A DNA stretch of 64,000 nucleotides from contig NZ_CP054918.1 in NCBI RefSeq assembly GCF_013364195.1, positions 3,585,001 through 3,649,000 on the forward strand, written 5' to 3'. This DNA comes from Streptomyces sp. NA04227. GTDB lineage: Bacteria; Actinomycetota; Actinomycetes; Streptomycetales; Streptomycetaceae. Positions within the stretch are counted from its first letter, which is position 1; each line of letters begins with the position of its first letter. Made by a program: the position numbers and the translations under genes. The notes under the pieces are model-generated. The model worked only from the letters and a program-made list of their open reading frames with translations, was not told the origin of the DNA and made no database searches. Below are positions 24,006 through 35,167 of the stretch, piece after piece.

Positions 24006-24869
24006 CTACCGCCCCCGCCGCGACTCGTACAACGTCGTATGGAACCGCCCCGCCTCCTCGCGGCCGGCCGGGTCGCCGCCCAGGGCCCGCACCGCTTCGA
24101 TCGCGTACCGCTGTTCCTCGTCGTCGGTGAACAGGCGCTGCGGGTAGGTGCCGGTGGGGTCGGCGGTGGTGGGCAGGCCGTGTTCGGCGAGGACGCGGGC
24201 GATGGGGTCGTAGGAGACGGTGCGCAGGACGAAGGCGCTGACCCACAGGGGGCGGCGGATGGCGCCGAGGAGGGCGGTGAAGGTGCGTTCGGTGAGGTAA
24301 CTGCCGCCGCCGGTAAGGGTGATGAGGCCGACGCGGTCCAGGGCGCGGCGCAACTCGGTGCCGGGCAGGCCCTGTTCGAGGTTCTCGGTGAAGGCGCCGT
24401 CCAGGAGTCCGGCGCGCTGGGCGTAGTCCACCGCGCGGCCCGCGATGTCGAGTCCGTACACCGGGAAGGTCTGCGGGCGGCGCCGCTCGGCGTAGAACTC
24501 CTTGTCGTGGCGGGCGAGTTCGTCGGTGGTGAGGCCGAGGGCTTCGTCGCTGGTGTAGTGCGCGTACAGCTCGGCCAGGGTGACCTCGTGGTTGAGCAGC
24601 GCCGCGTTGATGCCGTACGAGCAGCACAGGTCCAGTACGGCGGGAGGCTCGGTACGGCCGTCGTACAGTGCCGCGCGGGCGGCGGCGGTCCGGCGGAAGA
24701 TCTCCTGGGCGTGGTGCGGGATCTCGTACTCCAGGGGGGCCAGCCGCTCGAAGTAGGACCGTGGGTCGGGGCGGTCGTAGATGCTGTCGAACCGCGCCTT
24801 GCCCAGGGACCGGGACTGCGATCGCGCCTGCGACCGGGAGACCGGACCCCGCGCTCCGGGGACGACCAT
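24006..24869 (-). CDS. Putative class I SAM-dependent methyltransferase
   Basis: 287 residues. The motif I-like loop AVLDLCCSYGINAALL (consensus D-x-G-x-G replaced by LCCSYG) and the acidic strand end FPVYGLDIAGRAV support a Rossmann methyltransferase fold. TFPVYGLDIA would hold the ribose-binding Asp, and LITLTGGGSYLTE the later strand. AAGGAG lies 5 bases before the ATG. The Cys-Cys in motif I is unusual. No neighbouring pathway genes, so the substrate is unknown. Confidence 0.65.
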   Translation of the reverse strand: MVVPGARGPVSRSQARSQSRSLGKARFDSIYDRPDPRSYFERLAPLEYEIPHHAQEIFRRTAAARAALYDGRTEPPAVLDLCCSYGINAALLNHEVTLAELYAHYTSDEALGLTTDELARHDKEFYAERRRPQTFPVYGLDIAGRAVDYAQRAGLLDGAFTENLEQGLPGTELRRALDRVGLITLTGGGSYLTERTFTALLGAIRRPLWVSAFVLRTVSYDPIARVLAEHGLPTTADPTGTYPQRLFTDDEEQRYAIEAVRALGGDPAGREEAGRFHTTLYESRRGR

Positions 24870-25057
24870 GCTGACTCCTTACGGTGGTGCTGCACGGTTG
24901 CGGCTGTACTGCCATCGTGCGGCCACCGTCCCGCGAGCGCGCCCGCGCACCAGTGGCGCACAGATGCAGCAACCGGCCCTTCGTGCACCGGTTCGCTCCT
25001 CAAGTCCCTTGTGCTACGGGAAGGTTGGGAGCGTACGGCGGTGTCCGGCGTCGGGCG

Positions 25058-25096
25058 GCACCGGACGGCATCGGACGGCATCGGACGGCATCGGAG
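25058..25096. repeat. 10-bp CATCGGACGG tandem repeat
   Basis: Three to four copies of CATCGGACGG (first copy CACCGGACGG) lie between the methyltransferase promoter and the 3' end of the Fur-family gene. Confidence 0.8.
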
Positions 25097-25128
25097 GGGC
25101 CGCGTTCAGCCACGGTCGCGGGCGCGGG

Positions 25129-25554
25129 TCAGCCCTTGTCGCGGGCGGCGCAGGACGGGCACAGCCCCCGGTAGGTGATCTCGGCTTCGGCGAGCGTGAA
25201 ACCGTACCGCTCGCCGGGCGGGAGGTCCGCCAGCGGGTCACCGGCCGGATGGACGTCGCGGATGGTGCCGCAGCCGGAGCAGACCAGGTGGTGGTGCGGA
25301 CGGTGGGCGTTGGGGTCGTAGCGCTTGGCGCGACCGTCCACGGCGACCTCCAGGATCTCGCCGAGCAGGACCAGCTCGCCGAGGGTGTTGTAGACGGTGG
25401 CCCGGGAGATCTCGGGCAGCCTTCCGGCCGCGCGGGCGTGCACCTCGTCGGCGGTGAGGTGCACATGGTCACCGTCGAGCACCTCCGCGACTACGCGGCG
25501 CTGGGCGGTCAGGCGCCAGCCGCGCTCACGCAGACGCTCCAACAGATCGCTCAT
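25129..25554 (-). CDS. Fur-family regulator (FurA/CatR/PerR-like)
   Basis: 141 residues. Winged helix with LTAQRRVVAEVL and the recognition helix EISRATVYNTLGEL; metal regions PHHHLVCSGC and RGLCPSC. Cys92, Cys95, Cys132 and Cys135 form the structural zinc site of peroxide-sensing Fur proteins. It is divergent from katG, whose promoter lies in the shared region, and probably represses both genes until peroxide oxidises its metal site. In S. coelicolor and S. reticuli related furA/furS genes sit next to catalase-peroxidase genes; the divergent layout differs from the co-directional layout I recall there. ATG at 25554 has GGGGGAA upstream. Confidence 0.88.
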   Translation of the reverse strand: MSDLLERLRERGWRLTAQRRVVAEVLDGDHVHLTADEVHARAAGRLPEISRATVYNTLGELVLLGEILEVAVDGRAKRYDPNAHRPHHHLVCSGCGTIRDVHPAGDPLADLPPGERYGFTLAEAEITYRGLCPSCAARDKG

Positions 25555-25774
25555 GGTGGTTCCCCCATCCGTTTCCCGTGGAATGCATGACGTGTCGCGG
25601 CCGTACGTGAAGGCTCCAAGTGCTTTGGCGCGCAAGGGAGTTGAGGACGCCCGGCGAGGCTCGACGGACGACCGGGGGACGACCGGAGGACGACTGGAAA
25701 GCCGCCCGACCAGGGGGCGACCGCTTCCGACCGACCCCGACCTCTTCTGATCGACTCCGACTTTGTCTTACTTC

Positions 25775-25802
25775 TTGACTTGGACTCTGTCCATTGTAGG
25801 AT
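25775..25802 (+). promoter_or_regulatory. katG promoter with embedded palindrome
   Basis: TTGACT (25775-25780) and TAGGAT (25797-25802) are spaced 16 bases and fit a vegetative sigma promoter. The spacer contains TGGAC-TCT-GTCCA (25781-25793), a palindrome that would place a Fur-family repressor between the two boxes. The leader from here to katG is about 160 bases. Confidence 0.7.
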
Positions 25803-25943
25803 CCACTCCAGTACAAGCCAAGAGGCAGGGAGCCACTGTCACGAGCCCGACCCGGGCTCACGGGGCTCGGCAGGCCTCAGCCCCAGTTCGACTGCTACGG
25901 CCACCGCCCGTCTCTGATGAGCAGCCATTGATGAGCAGCGTGA

Positions 25944-28226
<2,283 letters not shown>

Positions 28227-28284
28227 CCGACGCGGCCTGATCCACCCGACCCGGTCACGCCGCCGGGTCACCCCGCCCGACCAC

Positions 28285-28324
28285 GACGTCCGGGCCGGCG
28301 CTCGCCGCCGGTCCGGGCGTCTTT
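28285..28324 (+). terminator. Terminator hairpin after katG
   Basis: Arms 28285-28300 and 28306-28321 give a 16-bp stem with two G-U pairs and a 5-base loop, followed by TTT. It lies 58 bases after the katG stop. It is symmetrical enough to also end the convergent TerD-like gene. Confidence 0.8.
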
Positions 28325-28409
28325 GGTTTCCGTGGTCCGGGCGTCTTCGGTTTCGGTACCGGCGCCGGTTCTCCCCGCTCGTCTGCCGGATTCCCGGCAG
28401 GGTCGGGCC

Positions 28410-28940
28410 TCAGCCGCGTGCGTCACCCATGGCGGAGACGAAATCGACCTCGTCGCCGTCGAAGCCGTGCAGCCCGTCCTGGATGCGCCACTGGCCGTGC
28501 TCGTCACGGCTGAACCTGGCGAGTGTGGCCGCCGTGCTCGTGCCGACGTCGGTGAACTCGCCCTCGGCCAGGACGGTGTAGCCCTCGCGGATGCGGTAAC
28601 CGGCGCGGGCGACCTCGCCGAAGGTGACGCGGCCCTCGCCCTGCTGGATGGCCACGCCGACCACCACAGCGGTGAACCGCTCGGCGAGCCGGTCGAGTTC
28701 GAGGACCATCACCTCGTCGAAGCCGAGCCCCTGGCCGGTCCTGCTGTCACGGTTGAGGTTGATCGTGCCGTCGGGCGAACGGCTGCCGTGGTGCACCACG
28801 TACTCCGGCGTCCCGGACCCGCCGGATCCCGTGTACGTGGCGGCGATGACGTCGAGATCGTGGGTCACGGCACCGGCCGCGCTCGGGTCCCACCGCACCG
28901 CCACTTCCACCTTGTCGAGCCCCTTGCTGACACTGCTCAT
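28410..28940 (-). CDS. TerD-family calcium-binding stress protein
   Basis: 176 residues. SKGLDKVEVAVRWDP, then THDLDVIAATYTG, HHGSRSPDGTINL and GFDEVMVLELDRL follow the TerD pattern, in which paired Asp residues (DLD) and a following loop bind calcium. TerD proteins in Streptomyces act in tellurite/oxidative-stress responses and differentiation. The ATG at 28940 is preceded by GGGGGTG; the open frame continues upstream without family similarity. Encoded alone, convergent with katG. Confidence 0.82.
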   Translation of the reverse strand: MSSVSKGLDKVEVAVRWDPSAAGAVTHDLDVIAATYTGSGGSGTPEYVVHHGSRSPDGTINLNRDSRTGQGLGFDEVMVLELDRLAERFTAVVVGVAIQQGEGRVTFGEVARAGYRIREGYTVLAEGEFTDVGTSTAATLARFSRDEHGQWRIQDGLHGFDGDEVDFVSAMGDARG

Positions 28941-29852
28941 CGCGACACCCCCTGTCTGGCGCCGGGCGCACCGGACCGCTGCGGCAGCCGGACCGCCCGT
29001 CGTGAAAAACCGAACTCCTTTTCCCCGAAAGCGGGTTACCCATCCTGACATGTGTGCCGTGGAGAGCCAGCGGGCGCACCAGGCCGCACCTCTCCACCAG
29101 GGGCTCGCACGCCCGCGCACGGCTCCACAGGGCCAACGCCCCCGCGCCCTCCCGCCCCCGTCCGGCGCCGCGCCGCCCCGCAAGCCGTGCCCGAGCCCTG
29201 CCGACGCCACTCAACGACCGGAATACGAACAAAACATTCCGCATCCTGAGACAGTTCGGGGACTGTGAGAGGGAACACCCGAGCGAGCCCCGAAACATCA
29301 CCAACGAGCCAAACCGGGCAAGACGCGCGCCCTCGCTCGGACGCCCCCGCACCGCCCGGGGACGGACACGCGCGTGCCGGCCGAAGACCGCCCGCCACTC
29401 GCCCGGCGCCCCCCAACAGGGCCAATCACGGAGCAGTTCCAGCATGGCAAGCGGCTGAGCAGGGTACATGTGTCCCGCCCGTACAACTTCCCGGGGACGA
29501 CGCCCCGGGGCGGAACACGGGCCGCACGGGAGCCCGACGCCGGCAGCGCAGCCGGTTCCACATCGTGGGATCCCGGGAGCGAGTCATCAAGTGGGCACCA
29601 ATCGACCTGTTCGAACCCACTTACCTCGCAGTAGCGTCCGCCGTTGACGCGTGCTCACACCGGGCAGCGGCAGCACGGAGAACACAGGCAACACGACAGC
29701 AACACGACAGCAACACCACGCGACAGAGCAGAGCTGCTCCGTACGAGCTTTACCGAAAGAGCTGTACCAAGCAGGCCGGACCAGGCAGGCGAGACCAGGC
29801 AAGGTCGAACCGGGCAGGTTGAACCGGGCAGGTTGAAGGGATCGATCGGAAC
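28941..29852. other. Long gene-free region upstream of pyruvate carboxylase
   Basis: 912 bases with no gene I can support on either strand. It includes an AT-richer stretch near 29215-29260, ACAGCAACACG-type low complexity (29690-29720), and a 14-bp tandem repeat GAACCGGGCAGGTT at 29807-29820 and 29821-29834 right before the pyc start, with degenerate copies back to 29777. A long, structured pyc leader is possible. Confidence 0.5.
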
Positions 29853-32800
29853 ATGTTCCGCAAGGTGCTAGTCGCCAACCGCGGCGAGATCGCCATTCGC
29901 GCGTTCCGCGCCGGCTACGAGCTGGGCGCGCGGACCGTCGCCGTGTTCCCGCACGAGGACCGCAACTCGTTGCACCGCCTCAAGGCCGACGAGGCCTACG
30001 AGATCGGCGCTCCGGGTCATCCCGTGCGGGCGTACCTCTCCGTGGAGGAGGTGGTCGGGGCGGCGCGCAGGGCGGGTGCGGACGCGGTGTACCCGGGGTA
30101 CGGCTTCCTGTCCGAGAACCCGGATCTGGCCCGGGCCTGCGAGGAGGCCGGGATCACCTTCGTGGGTCCGAGCGCCGACATCCTCGAACTGACCGGCAAC
30201 AAGGCGCGCGCGGTGGCCGCCGCCCGCGCCGCCGGTGTCCCCGTCCTCGGCTCCTCCGCGCCGTCCACCGATGTGGACGAACTCGTGGCGGCCGCCGAGG
30301 AGCTGGGCTTCCCGGTGTTCGTCAAGGCGGTCGCGGGCGGCGGCGGGCGCGGTATGCGCCGGGTCGAGGACCCGGCGGTGCTGCGCGAGTCGATCGAGGC
30401 GGCGTCCCGTGAGGCCGAGTCGGCCTTCGGCGACCCGACCGTCTTCCTGGAGAAGGCCGTCGTCGAGCCGCGCCACATCGAGGTGCAGATCCTCGCCGAC
30501 GGCGAGGGCAACGTCATCCACCTCTTCGAGCGCGACTGTTCGCTCCAGCGCCGCCACCAGAAGGTGATCGAGCTGGCGCCCGCGCCCAACCTCGACCCGG
30601 AGCTGCGCGCGCGCATCTGCGACGACGCGGTGCGCTTCGCCCGCGAGATCGGCTACCGCAACGCGGGCACCGTCGAGTTCCTGCTCGACCGCGACGGCAA
30701 CCACGTCTTCATCGAGATGAACCCGCGCATCCAGGTCGAGCACACGGTGACCGAGGAGGTCACCGACGTCGACCTGGTGCAGGCCCAGCTGCGTATCGCC
30801 AGCGGCCAGACCCTGGCCGACCTCGGTCTGTCCCAGGACACGGTCTACCTGCGCGGCGCCGCCCTGCAGTGCCGTATCACCACCGAGGACCCGGCCAACG
30901 GCTTCCGGCCGGACACCGGCATGGTCAGCGCGTACCGCTCGCCGGGTGGTTCGGGTATCCGGCTCGACGGCGGGACCGCCCATGCCGGTACCGAGATCAG
31001 CGCCCACTTCGACTCGATGCTGGTCAAACTGACCTGCCGGGGACGGGACTTCAGGACCGCGGTCGGCCGAGCCCGGCGCGCGGTGGCCGAGTTCCGTATC
31101 CGTGGCGTGTCCACGAACATCCCCTTCCTCCAGGCGGTGCTCGACGACCCGGACTTCCAGGCCGGTGACATCACCACCTCCTTCATCGAGCAGCGCCCGC
31201 ACCTGCTGACCTCGCGTCACTCCGCGGACCGCGGCACCAAGCTGCTCACGTACCTCGCCGACGTCACCGTCAACAAGCCGAACGGCGAGCGCCCCCAGTC
31301 GATCGACCCGACGACCAAGCTGCCGGTGCTGCCGGACATCGCGCCGCCCGCCGGTTCCAAGCAGCGCCTGGTCGAGCTCGGCCCGGAGGGCTTCGCCCGC
31401 CACCTGCGCGAGTCGCCGCTGCTCGGGGTCACCGACACCACGTTCCGCGACGCGCACCAGTCGCTGCTCGCCACCCGGGTCCGTACCAAGGACCTGCTCG
31501 CCGTCGCCCCCGCGGTGGCGCGGACCACGCCCGAACTCCTCTCCCTGGAGTGCTGGGGCGGCGCCACGTACGACGTCGCGCTGCGCTTCCTCGCCGAGGA
31601 CCCGTGGGAGCGGCTGGCCCAGCTGCGCGAGGCGGTGCCCAACATCTGTCTGCAGATGCTGCTGCGCGGCCGCAACACCGTCGGCTACACGCCCTACCCG
31701 ACCGAGGTGACCAACGCCTTCGTCGAGGAGGCCACGGCCACCGGTATCGACATCTTCCGCATCTTCGACGCGCTCAACGACGTCGGCCAGATGCGCCCGG
31801 CCATCGAGGCGGTACGCGAGACCGGCACCGCGGTGGCCGAGGTAGCGCTCTGCTACACCGGCAACCTGCTCGACCCGGCCGAGAAGCTCTACACGCTCGA
31901 CTACTACCTGAAGCTTGCCGAGCAGATCGTCGAGGCGGGCGCGCACGTCCTGGCGATCAAGGACATGGCGGGCCTGCTGCGCGCGCCCGCCGCCGCAAAG
32001 CTGGTGACCGCGCTGCGCAGCGAGTTCGACCTGCCGGTGCACCTGCACACCCACGACACCGCGGGCGGCCAGCTGGCCACCTACCTCGCCGCCGTACAGG
32101 CGGGCGCGGACGCGGTGGACGGCGCGGTGGCCTCCATGGCGGGCACCACCTCGCAGCCCTCGCTCTCGGCGCTGGTCGCGGCCACCGACCACTCGGACCG
32201 CCCGACCGGCCTGGACCTGGCGGCGATCGGCGAGCTGGAACCGTACTGGGAGAGCGTGCGCAAGATCTACGCGCCCTTCGAGGCGGGCCTGGCCTCCCCG
32301 ACCGGACGCGTCTACCACCACGAGATCCCCGGCGGCCAGCTCTCCAACCTGCGCACCCAGGCCGTCGCGCTCGGCCTCGGCGACCGCTTCGAGGACATCG
32401 AGGCGATGTACGCGGCGGCCGACCGGATCCTGGGCCGTCTGGTCAAGGTGACCCCGTCCTCCAAGGTGGTCGGCGACCTCGCCCTGCACCTGGTCGGCGC
32501 GGGCGTCTCCCCCGCCGACTTCGAGGCGGAGCCGCACACCTTCGACATTCCCGACTCGGTCATCGGCTTCCTGCGCGGCGAACTCGGCGTCCCGCCGGGC
32601 GGCTGGCCCGAGCCGTTCCGTACCAAGGCACTGGAGGGCCGCGCGGCGGCCAAGCCCGCCCAGGACCTGTCCGCCGAGGACCGCGACGGCCTGGAGAAGA
32701 ACCGCCGCGCCACCCTCAACCGGCTGCTCTTCCCCGGCCCGACGAAGGACTTCGACACCCACCGCCAGGCCTTCGGCGACACCAGCGTCCTGGACAGCAA

Positions 32801-33227
32801 GGACTTCTTCTACGGTCTGCGCCCCCGGCACGAGTACACCGTCGACCTGGAGCCCGGCGTCCGCCTGCTCATCGAACTGGAGGCGGTCGGCGAGGCCGAC
32901 GAACGCGGCTACCGCACGGTCATGTCCACCCTGAACGGCCAGCTCCGCCCCATCCAGGTGCGCGACCGCTCGGTGGCCTCGGACCTGCCCGCCGCCGAGA
33001 AGGCCGACAAGTCCAACCCCGGCCATGTCGCCGCCCCGTTCGCGGGCGTGGTGACCCTGGCCGTCACCGAGGGCACCGAGGTCGAGGCGGGCGCCACCAT
33101 CGCGACCATCGAGGCGATGAAGATGGAGGCCTCCATCACCGCCCCGAAGACCGGCCGGGTCTCCCGCCTCGCGATCAACAGCATCCAGCAGGTGGAGGGC
33201 GGTGACCTGCTGGTCGAGCTGGCGTGA
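29853..33227 (+). CDS. pyc: Pyruvate carboxylase
   Basis: 1124 residues, single-chain enzyme that makes oxaloacetate from pyruvate with ATP and bicarbonate to refill the TCA cycle. Biotin carboxylase domain about 1-450 (ATP-grasp loop AVAGGGGRGMRRVED, EMNPRIQVEHTVTEE); carboxyltransferase about 530-800 (TTFRDAHQSLLATR, LAIKDMAGLL with the carbamylated Lys, LHTHDTAGG metal His pair); C-terminal biotin carrier domain with EAMKMEA, biotinylated at Lys1090. All functional motifs are intact. Preceded by a long gene-free leader and followed by a strong terminator, so monocistronic. Confidence 0.97.
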   Translation: MFRKVLVANRGEIAIRAFRAGYELGARTVAVFPHEDRNSLHRLKADEAYEIGAPGHPVRAYLSVEEVVGAARRAGADAVYPGYGFLSENPDLARACEEAGITFVGPSADILELTGNKARAVAAARAAGVPVLGSSAPSTDVDELVAAAEELGFPVFVKAVAGGGGRGMRRVEDPAVLRESIEAASREAESAFGDPTVFLEKAVVEPRHIEVQILADGEGNVIHLFERDCSLQRRHQKVIELAPAPNLDPELRARICDDAVRFAREIGYRNAGTVEFLLDRDGNHVFIEMNPRIQVEHTVTEEVTDVDLVQAQLRIASGQTLADLGLSQDTVYLRGAALQCRITTEDPANGFRPDTGMVSAYRSPGGSGIRLDGGTAHAGTEISAHFDSMLVKLTCRGRDFRTAVGRARRAVAEFRIRGVSTNIPFLQAVLDDPDFQAGDITTSFIEQRPHLLTSRHSADRGTKLLTYLADVTVNKPNGERPQSIDPTTKLPVLPDIAPPAGSKQRLVELGPEGFARHLRESPLLGVTDTTFRDAHQSLLATRVRTKDLLAVAPAVARTTPELLSLECWGGATYDVALRFLAEDPWERLAQLREAVPNICLQMLLRGRNTVGYTPYPTEVTNAFVEEATATGIDIFRIFDALNDVGQMRPAIEAVRETGTAVAEVALCYTGNLLDPAEKLYTLDYYLKLAEQIVEAGAHVLAIKDMAGLLRAPAAAKLVTALRSEFDLPVHLHTHDTAGGQLATYLAAVQAGADAVDGAVASMAGTTSQPSLSALVAATDHSDRPTGLDLAAIGELEPYWESVRKIYAPFEAGLASPTGRVYHHEIPGGQLSNLRTQAVALGLGDRFEDIEAMYAAADRILGRLVKVTPSSKVVGDLALHLVGAGVSPADFEAEPHTFDIPDSVIGFLRGELGVPPGGWPEPFRTKALEGRAAAKPAQDLSAEDRDGLEKNRRATLNRLLFPGPTKDFDTHRQAFGDTSVLDSKDFFYGLRPRHEYTVDLEPGVRLLIELEAVGEADERGYRTVMSTLNGQLRPIQVRDRSVASDLPAAEKADKSNPGHVAAPFAGVVTLAVTEGTEVEAGATIATIEAMKMEASITAPKTGRVSRLAINSIQQVEGGDLLVELA

Positions 33228-33326
33228 TCGGCTGCGTCGACGGATCGGCGCCGGCCGCTCGCCGGTCGCGCGGTCGCTTGTCGCGTACGCATACGCATAC
33301 GCGCGGTCGCTCGTCGCATACGTACG

Positions 33327-33374
33327 GCCCGTGGCCGGGATCTTCCGCAGGGGAGGTCCCGGCCACGGGCTTTT
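33327..33374 (+). terminator. Intrinsic terminator of pyruvate carboxylase
   Basis: Perfect 14-bp stem, GCCCGTGGCCGGGA (33327-33340) with 33357-33370, a 16-base loop, then TTTT. It lies about 100 bases after the pyc stop; the bases between carry CGCATACGCATACG-type short repeats. Confidence 0.9.
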
Positions 33375-33459
33375 CGCGGCCACGGGCCTTTGCACTCGCC
33401 CCGCTCCGCTCCGCGCCGCCCCGCCCCGCTCCGAGTGGCCCGACCCCGGATCGCGGCGC

Positions 33460-33783
33460 TCAGTCGAGCAGCGCCACGACCATCCCGGCGAAGCCGACGA
33501 CCATCAGCAGGACCAGGATGGCCATGACGCTCAGCGGGCCCTTGGCCCAGCCGGTGGTCGGGTTGTAGGTCTCCTCGGGTCCGGCCCCGGCGGTGCTGTC
33601 CTCACCCTGCGGGGTCTCGCCGGGCGGCACCAATCCGGGCCGCGCGGCGGCCGGTTCCCCGCCTCGGGGCGCTCCTCGGCCGGTGTCCCGGTCGGCGTGC
33701 TGGTCAGCCTCCCGGTCCGCGTCCCAGTCCGCGCCTCGGTCCGTGCCCAAATCCGGGTCCGGGTCCGTGTTCCTGAGGTCCAT
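33460..33783 (-). CDS. DUF6480 small membrane protein
   Basis: 107 residues. The part PGLVPPGETPQGEDSTAGAG, then PEETYNPTTGWAKGPLSVMA and a single C-terminal membrane helix (AILVLLMVVGFAGMVVALL), is the DUF6480 pattern of Streptomyces. The first 50 residues are an Asp/Arg/Ala-rich extension (DPDPDLGTDRGADWDADREA), longer than I expect for the family and encoded by a degenerate 6-9 bp repeat. GAGGGGA is a good ribosome site for the ATG. Function unknown; membrane-anchored with a cytoplasmic N-terminus likely. Confidence 0.8.
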   Translation of the reverse strand: MDLRNTDPDPDLGTDRGADWDADREADQHADRDTGRGAPRGGEPAAARPGLVPPGETPQGEDSTAGAGPEETYNPTTGWAKGPLSVMAILVLLMVVGFAGMVVALLD

Positions 33784-34001
33784 GAGGTGGCTCCCCTCGG
33801 TGAACAGTGCCCCATTCGACGCTACTCCTGATCACGCGGGGGCTCCTGCCCGTACGGCGGCAGGCGCGTGTGCGTACGGCGGCCCCTACCGACGTACGCA
33901 CGTACCGGCGGCGTACCGACGTACCCGAAATCCGGTGGCGACGGCCCGAACCCGCCGCATACGCTCCCCTCCCCTCGCCGCCCTTCCTCGTCTGGAGCCG
34001 T

Positions 34002-35048
34002 ATGTCCCGCCCGCCCCGTATGCATCCCGACGAGCTCGACATGGACGCCGAGCTCGTGGAACGGCTGATCGCCGGCCAGTTCCCGCAGTGGGCAGGGCTG
34101 CCGGTCGTACGCGTCGCCTCGGCGGGGACGGACCACGCGATGTTCCGGCTCGGGGACGACATGGCGGTACGGCTGCCCCGGCTGGCGTCCGAGGCGCGGC
34201 AGGTCGACAAGGAGCAGCGCTGGCTGCCGCACCTGGCCCCGCACCTCCCGCTGGCCGTCCCGGTCCCGCTCGGCAAGGGCGCGCCCGGCGCGGACTTCCC
34301 GCTGCCCTGGTCGGTGTACCGCTGGCTGGACGGCGACAACGCCCACGACCGCCCCCTCACCGAACTCGCCCACGCCGCCCGCGAGTTGGGCCGCTTCGGT
34401 GCGGCGCTGCGCCGGGTCGACGCCACCGACGGCCCGCCGTCCTTCCGGGGCGGCCCGGTGGGAAAGCAGGACGCGGGGGTCCGTACGGCGATACGTGACC
34501 TCGGCGCCGACGGCACCTTCGACGCGGCCCTGGCCACGGCGGCGTGGGAGGCCACGCTCCGGCTGCCGCAGTGGGAGGCCGCCCCGGTCTGGGCGCACAG
34601 CGATCTGCTGCCGGGCAACCTGCTTGCCCGGGACGGCCGCCTGACCGCCGTCATCGACTTCGGCTGCCTCGGCACCGGCGATCCGGCCTGCGATCTGATG
34701 GCCGCCTGGACGGTGTTCCCGCCGCAGGTCAGGGAGCTGTACCGGGAGGCCTCCGAGGTCGACGACGCGACGTGGGACCGCGGCCGGGGCTGGGCCCTGG
34801 GCTGGGGAGTGCAGACCGTTCACCACTACCGGAGCAGGAACCCGGTCCTCGCGGGCATCGCCCACCACGCGGTGTCGGAGGCGCTCGCGGAGTTCGCGGG
34901 AGAGGCCGGGGACGGGAGCAGGGGCGGGGACGGGAACGGGACCGGGGACGGGACCGGGACCGGGGACGGGACCGGGACCGAGACCGGGGACGGGACCGAG
35001 ACCCGAAACGGAAGCAGGAGCAGGAGCGAACTCGGCGAACCGGCTTAG
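34002..35048 (+). CDS. Aminoglycoside phosphotransferase-fold kinase
   Basis: 348 residues. APH fold: nucleotide-side Lys/Arg region VRLPRLASEARQVDKE, hinge WSVYRWLDGDN, catalytic loop WAHSDLLPGNLLARDG (H-x-D-x-x-x-x-N) and metal Asp in AVIDFGCLGTGDPACDL. This sub-group in Streptomyces is often annotated as an aminoglycoside or macrolide kinase, but substrate is not predictable. The ATG at 34002 has GGAG 4 bases upstream; 34020 is an alternative. The last 45 residues are a Gly/Asp/Thr/Glu repeat tail coded by the minisatellite at 34906-35027 and are outside the fold. Confidence 0.83.
   Translation: MSRPPRMHPDELDMDAELVERLIAGQFPQWAGLPVVRVASAGTDHAMFRLGDDMAVRLPRLASEARQVDKEQRWLPHLAPHLPLAVPVPLGKGAPGADFPLPWSVYRWLDGDNAHDRPLTELAHAARELGRFGAALRRVDATDGPPSFRGGPVGKQDAGVRTAIRDLGADGTFDAALATAAWEATLRLPQWEAAPVWAHSDLLPGNLLARDGRLTAVIDFGCLGTGDPACDLMAAWTVFPPQVRELYREASEVDDATWDRGRGWALGWGVQTVHHYRSRNPVLAGIAHHAVSEALAEFAGEAGDGSRGGDGNGTGDGTGTGDGTGTETGDGTETRNGSRSRSELGEPA
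34906..35027. repeat. Coding minisatellite in the APH-fold gene
   Basis: About 18 short units alternating GGGACC and GGGGAC (with GAGACC variants) encode the GDGTGT-type tail of the upstream kinase gene, in frame to its stop. High slippage potential. Confidence 0.9.
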
Positions 35049-35167
35049 CCCGCACCGGCTTGGCCCGCACCGGCTCAGCCCACCACCCGGCTCCGTTGGA
35101 GTGGTGCGCCCCACCTCACCGGCACGGTTGCCCGCGCCACTCCGGGGGCGCACCGAACCCTGGGCCC

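Noticed and set aside
29600..29625. GTTCGAACCCA resembling the T-arm of a tRNA
   Set aside because: The bases before it cannot form an acceptor, D- or anticodon stem in the proper spacing, and no CCA-type 3' end follows.
29868..33395. A minus-strand open frame of about 1175 codons across the whole pyruvate carboxylase gene
   Set aside because: It is the mirror of a gene with strong G/C third positions; its translation is Arg/Gly/Val/Asp-rich without any recognisable motif, while the plus strand encodes a complete, conserved enzyme. Similar mirrors occur at 154-2004, 25839-28271, 4090-6564 and 9818-11989.
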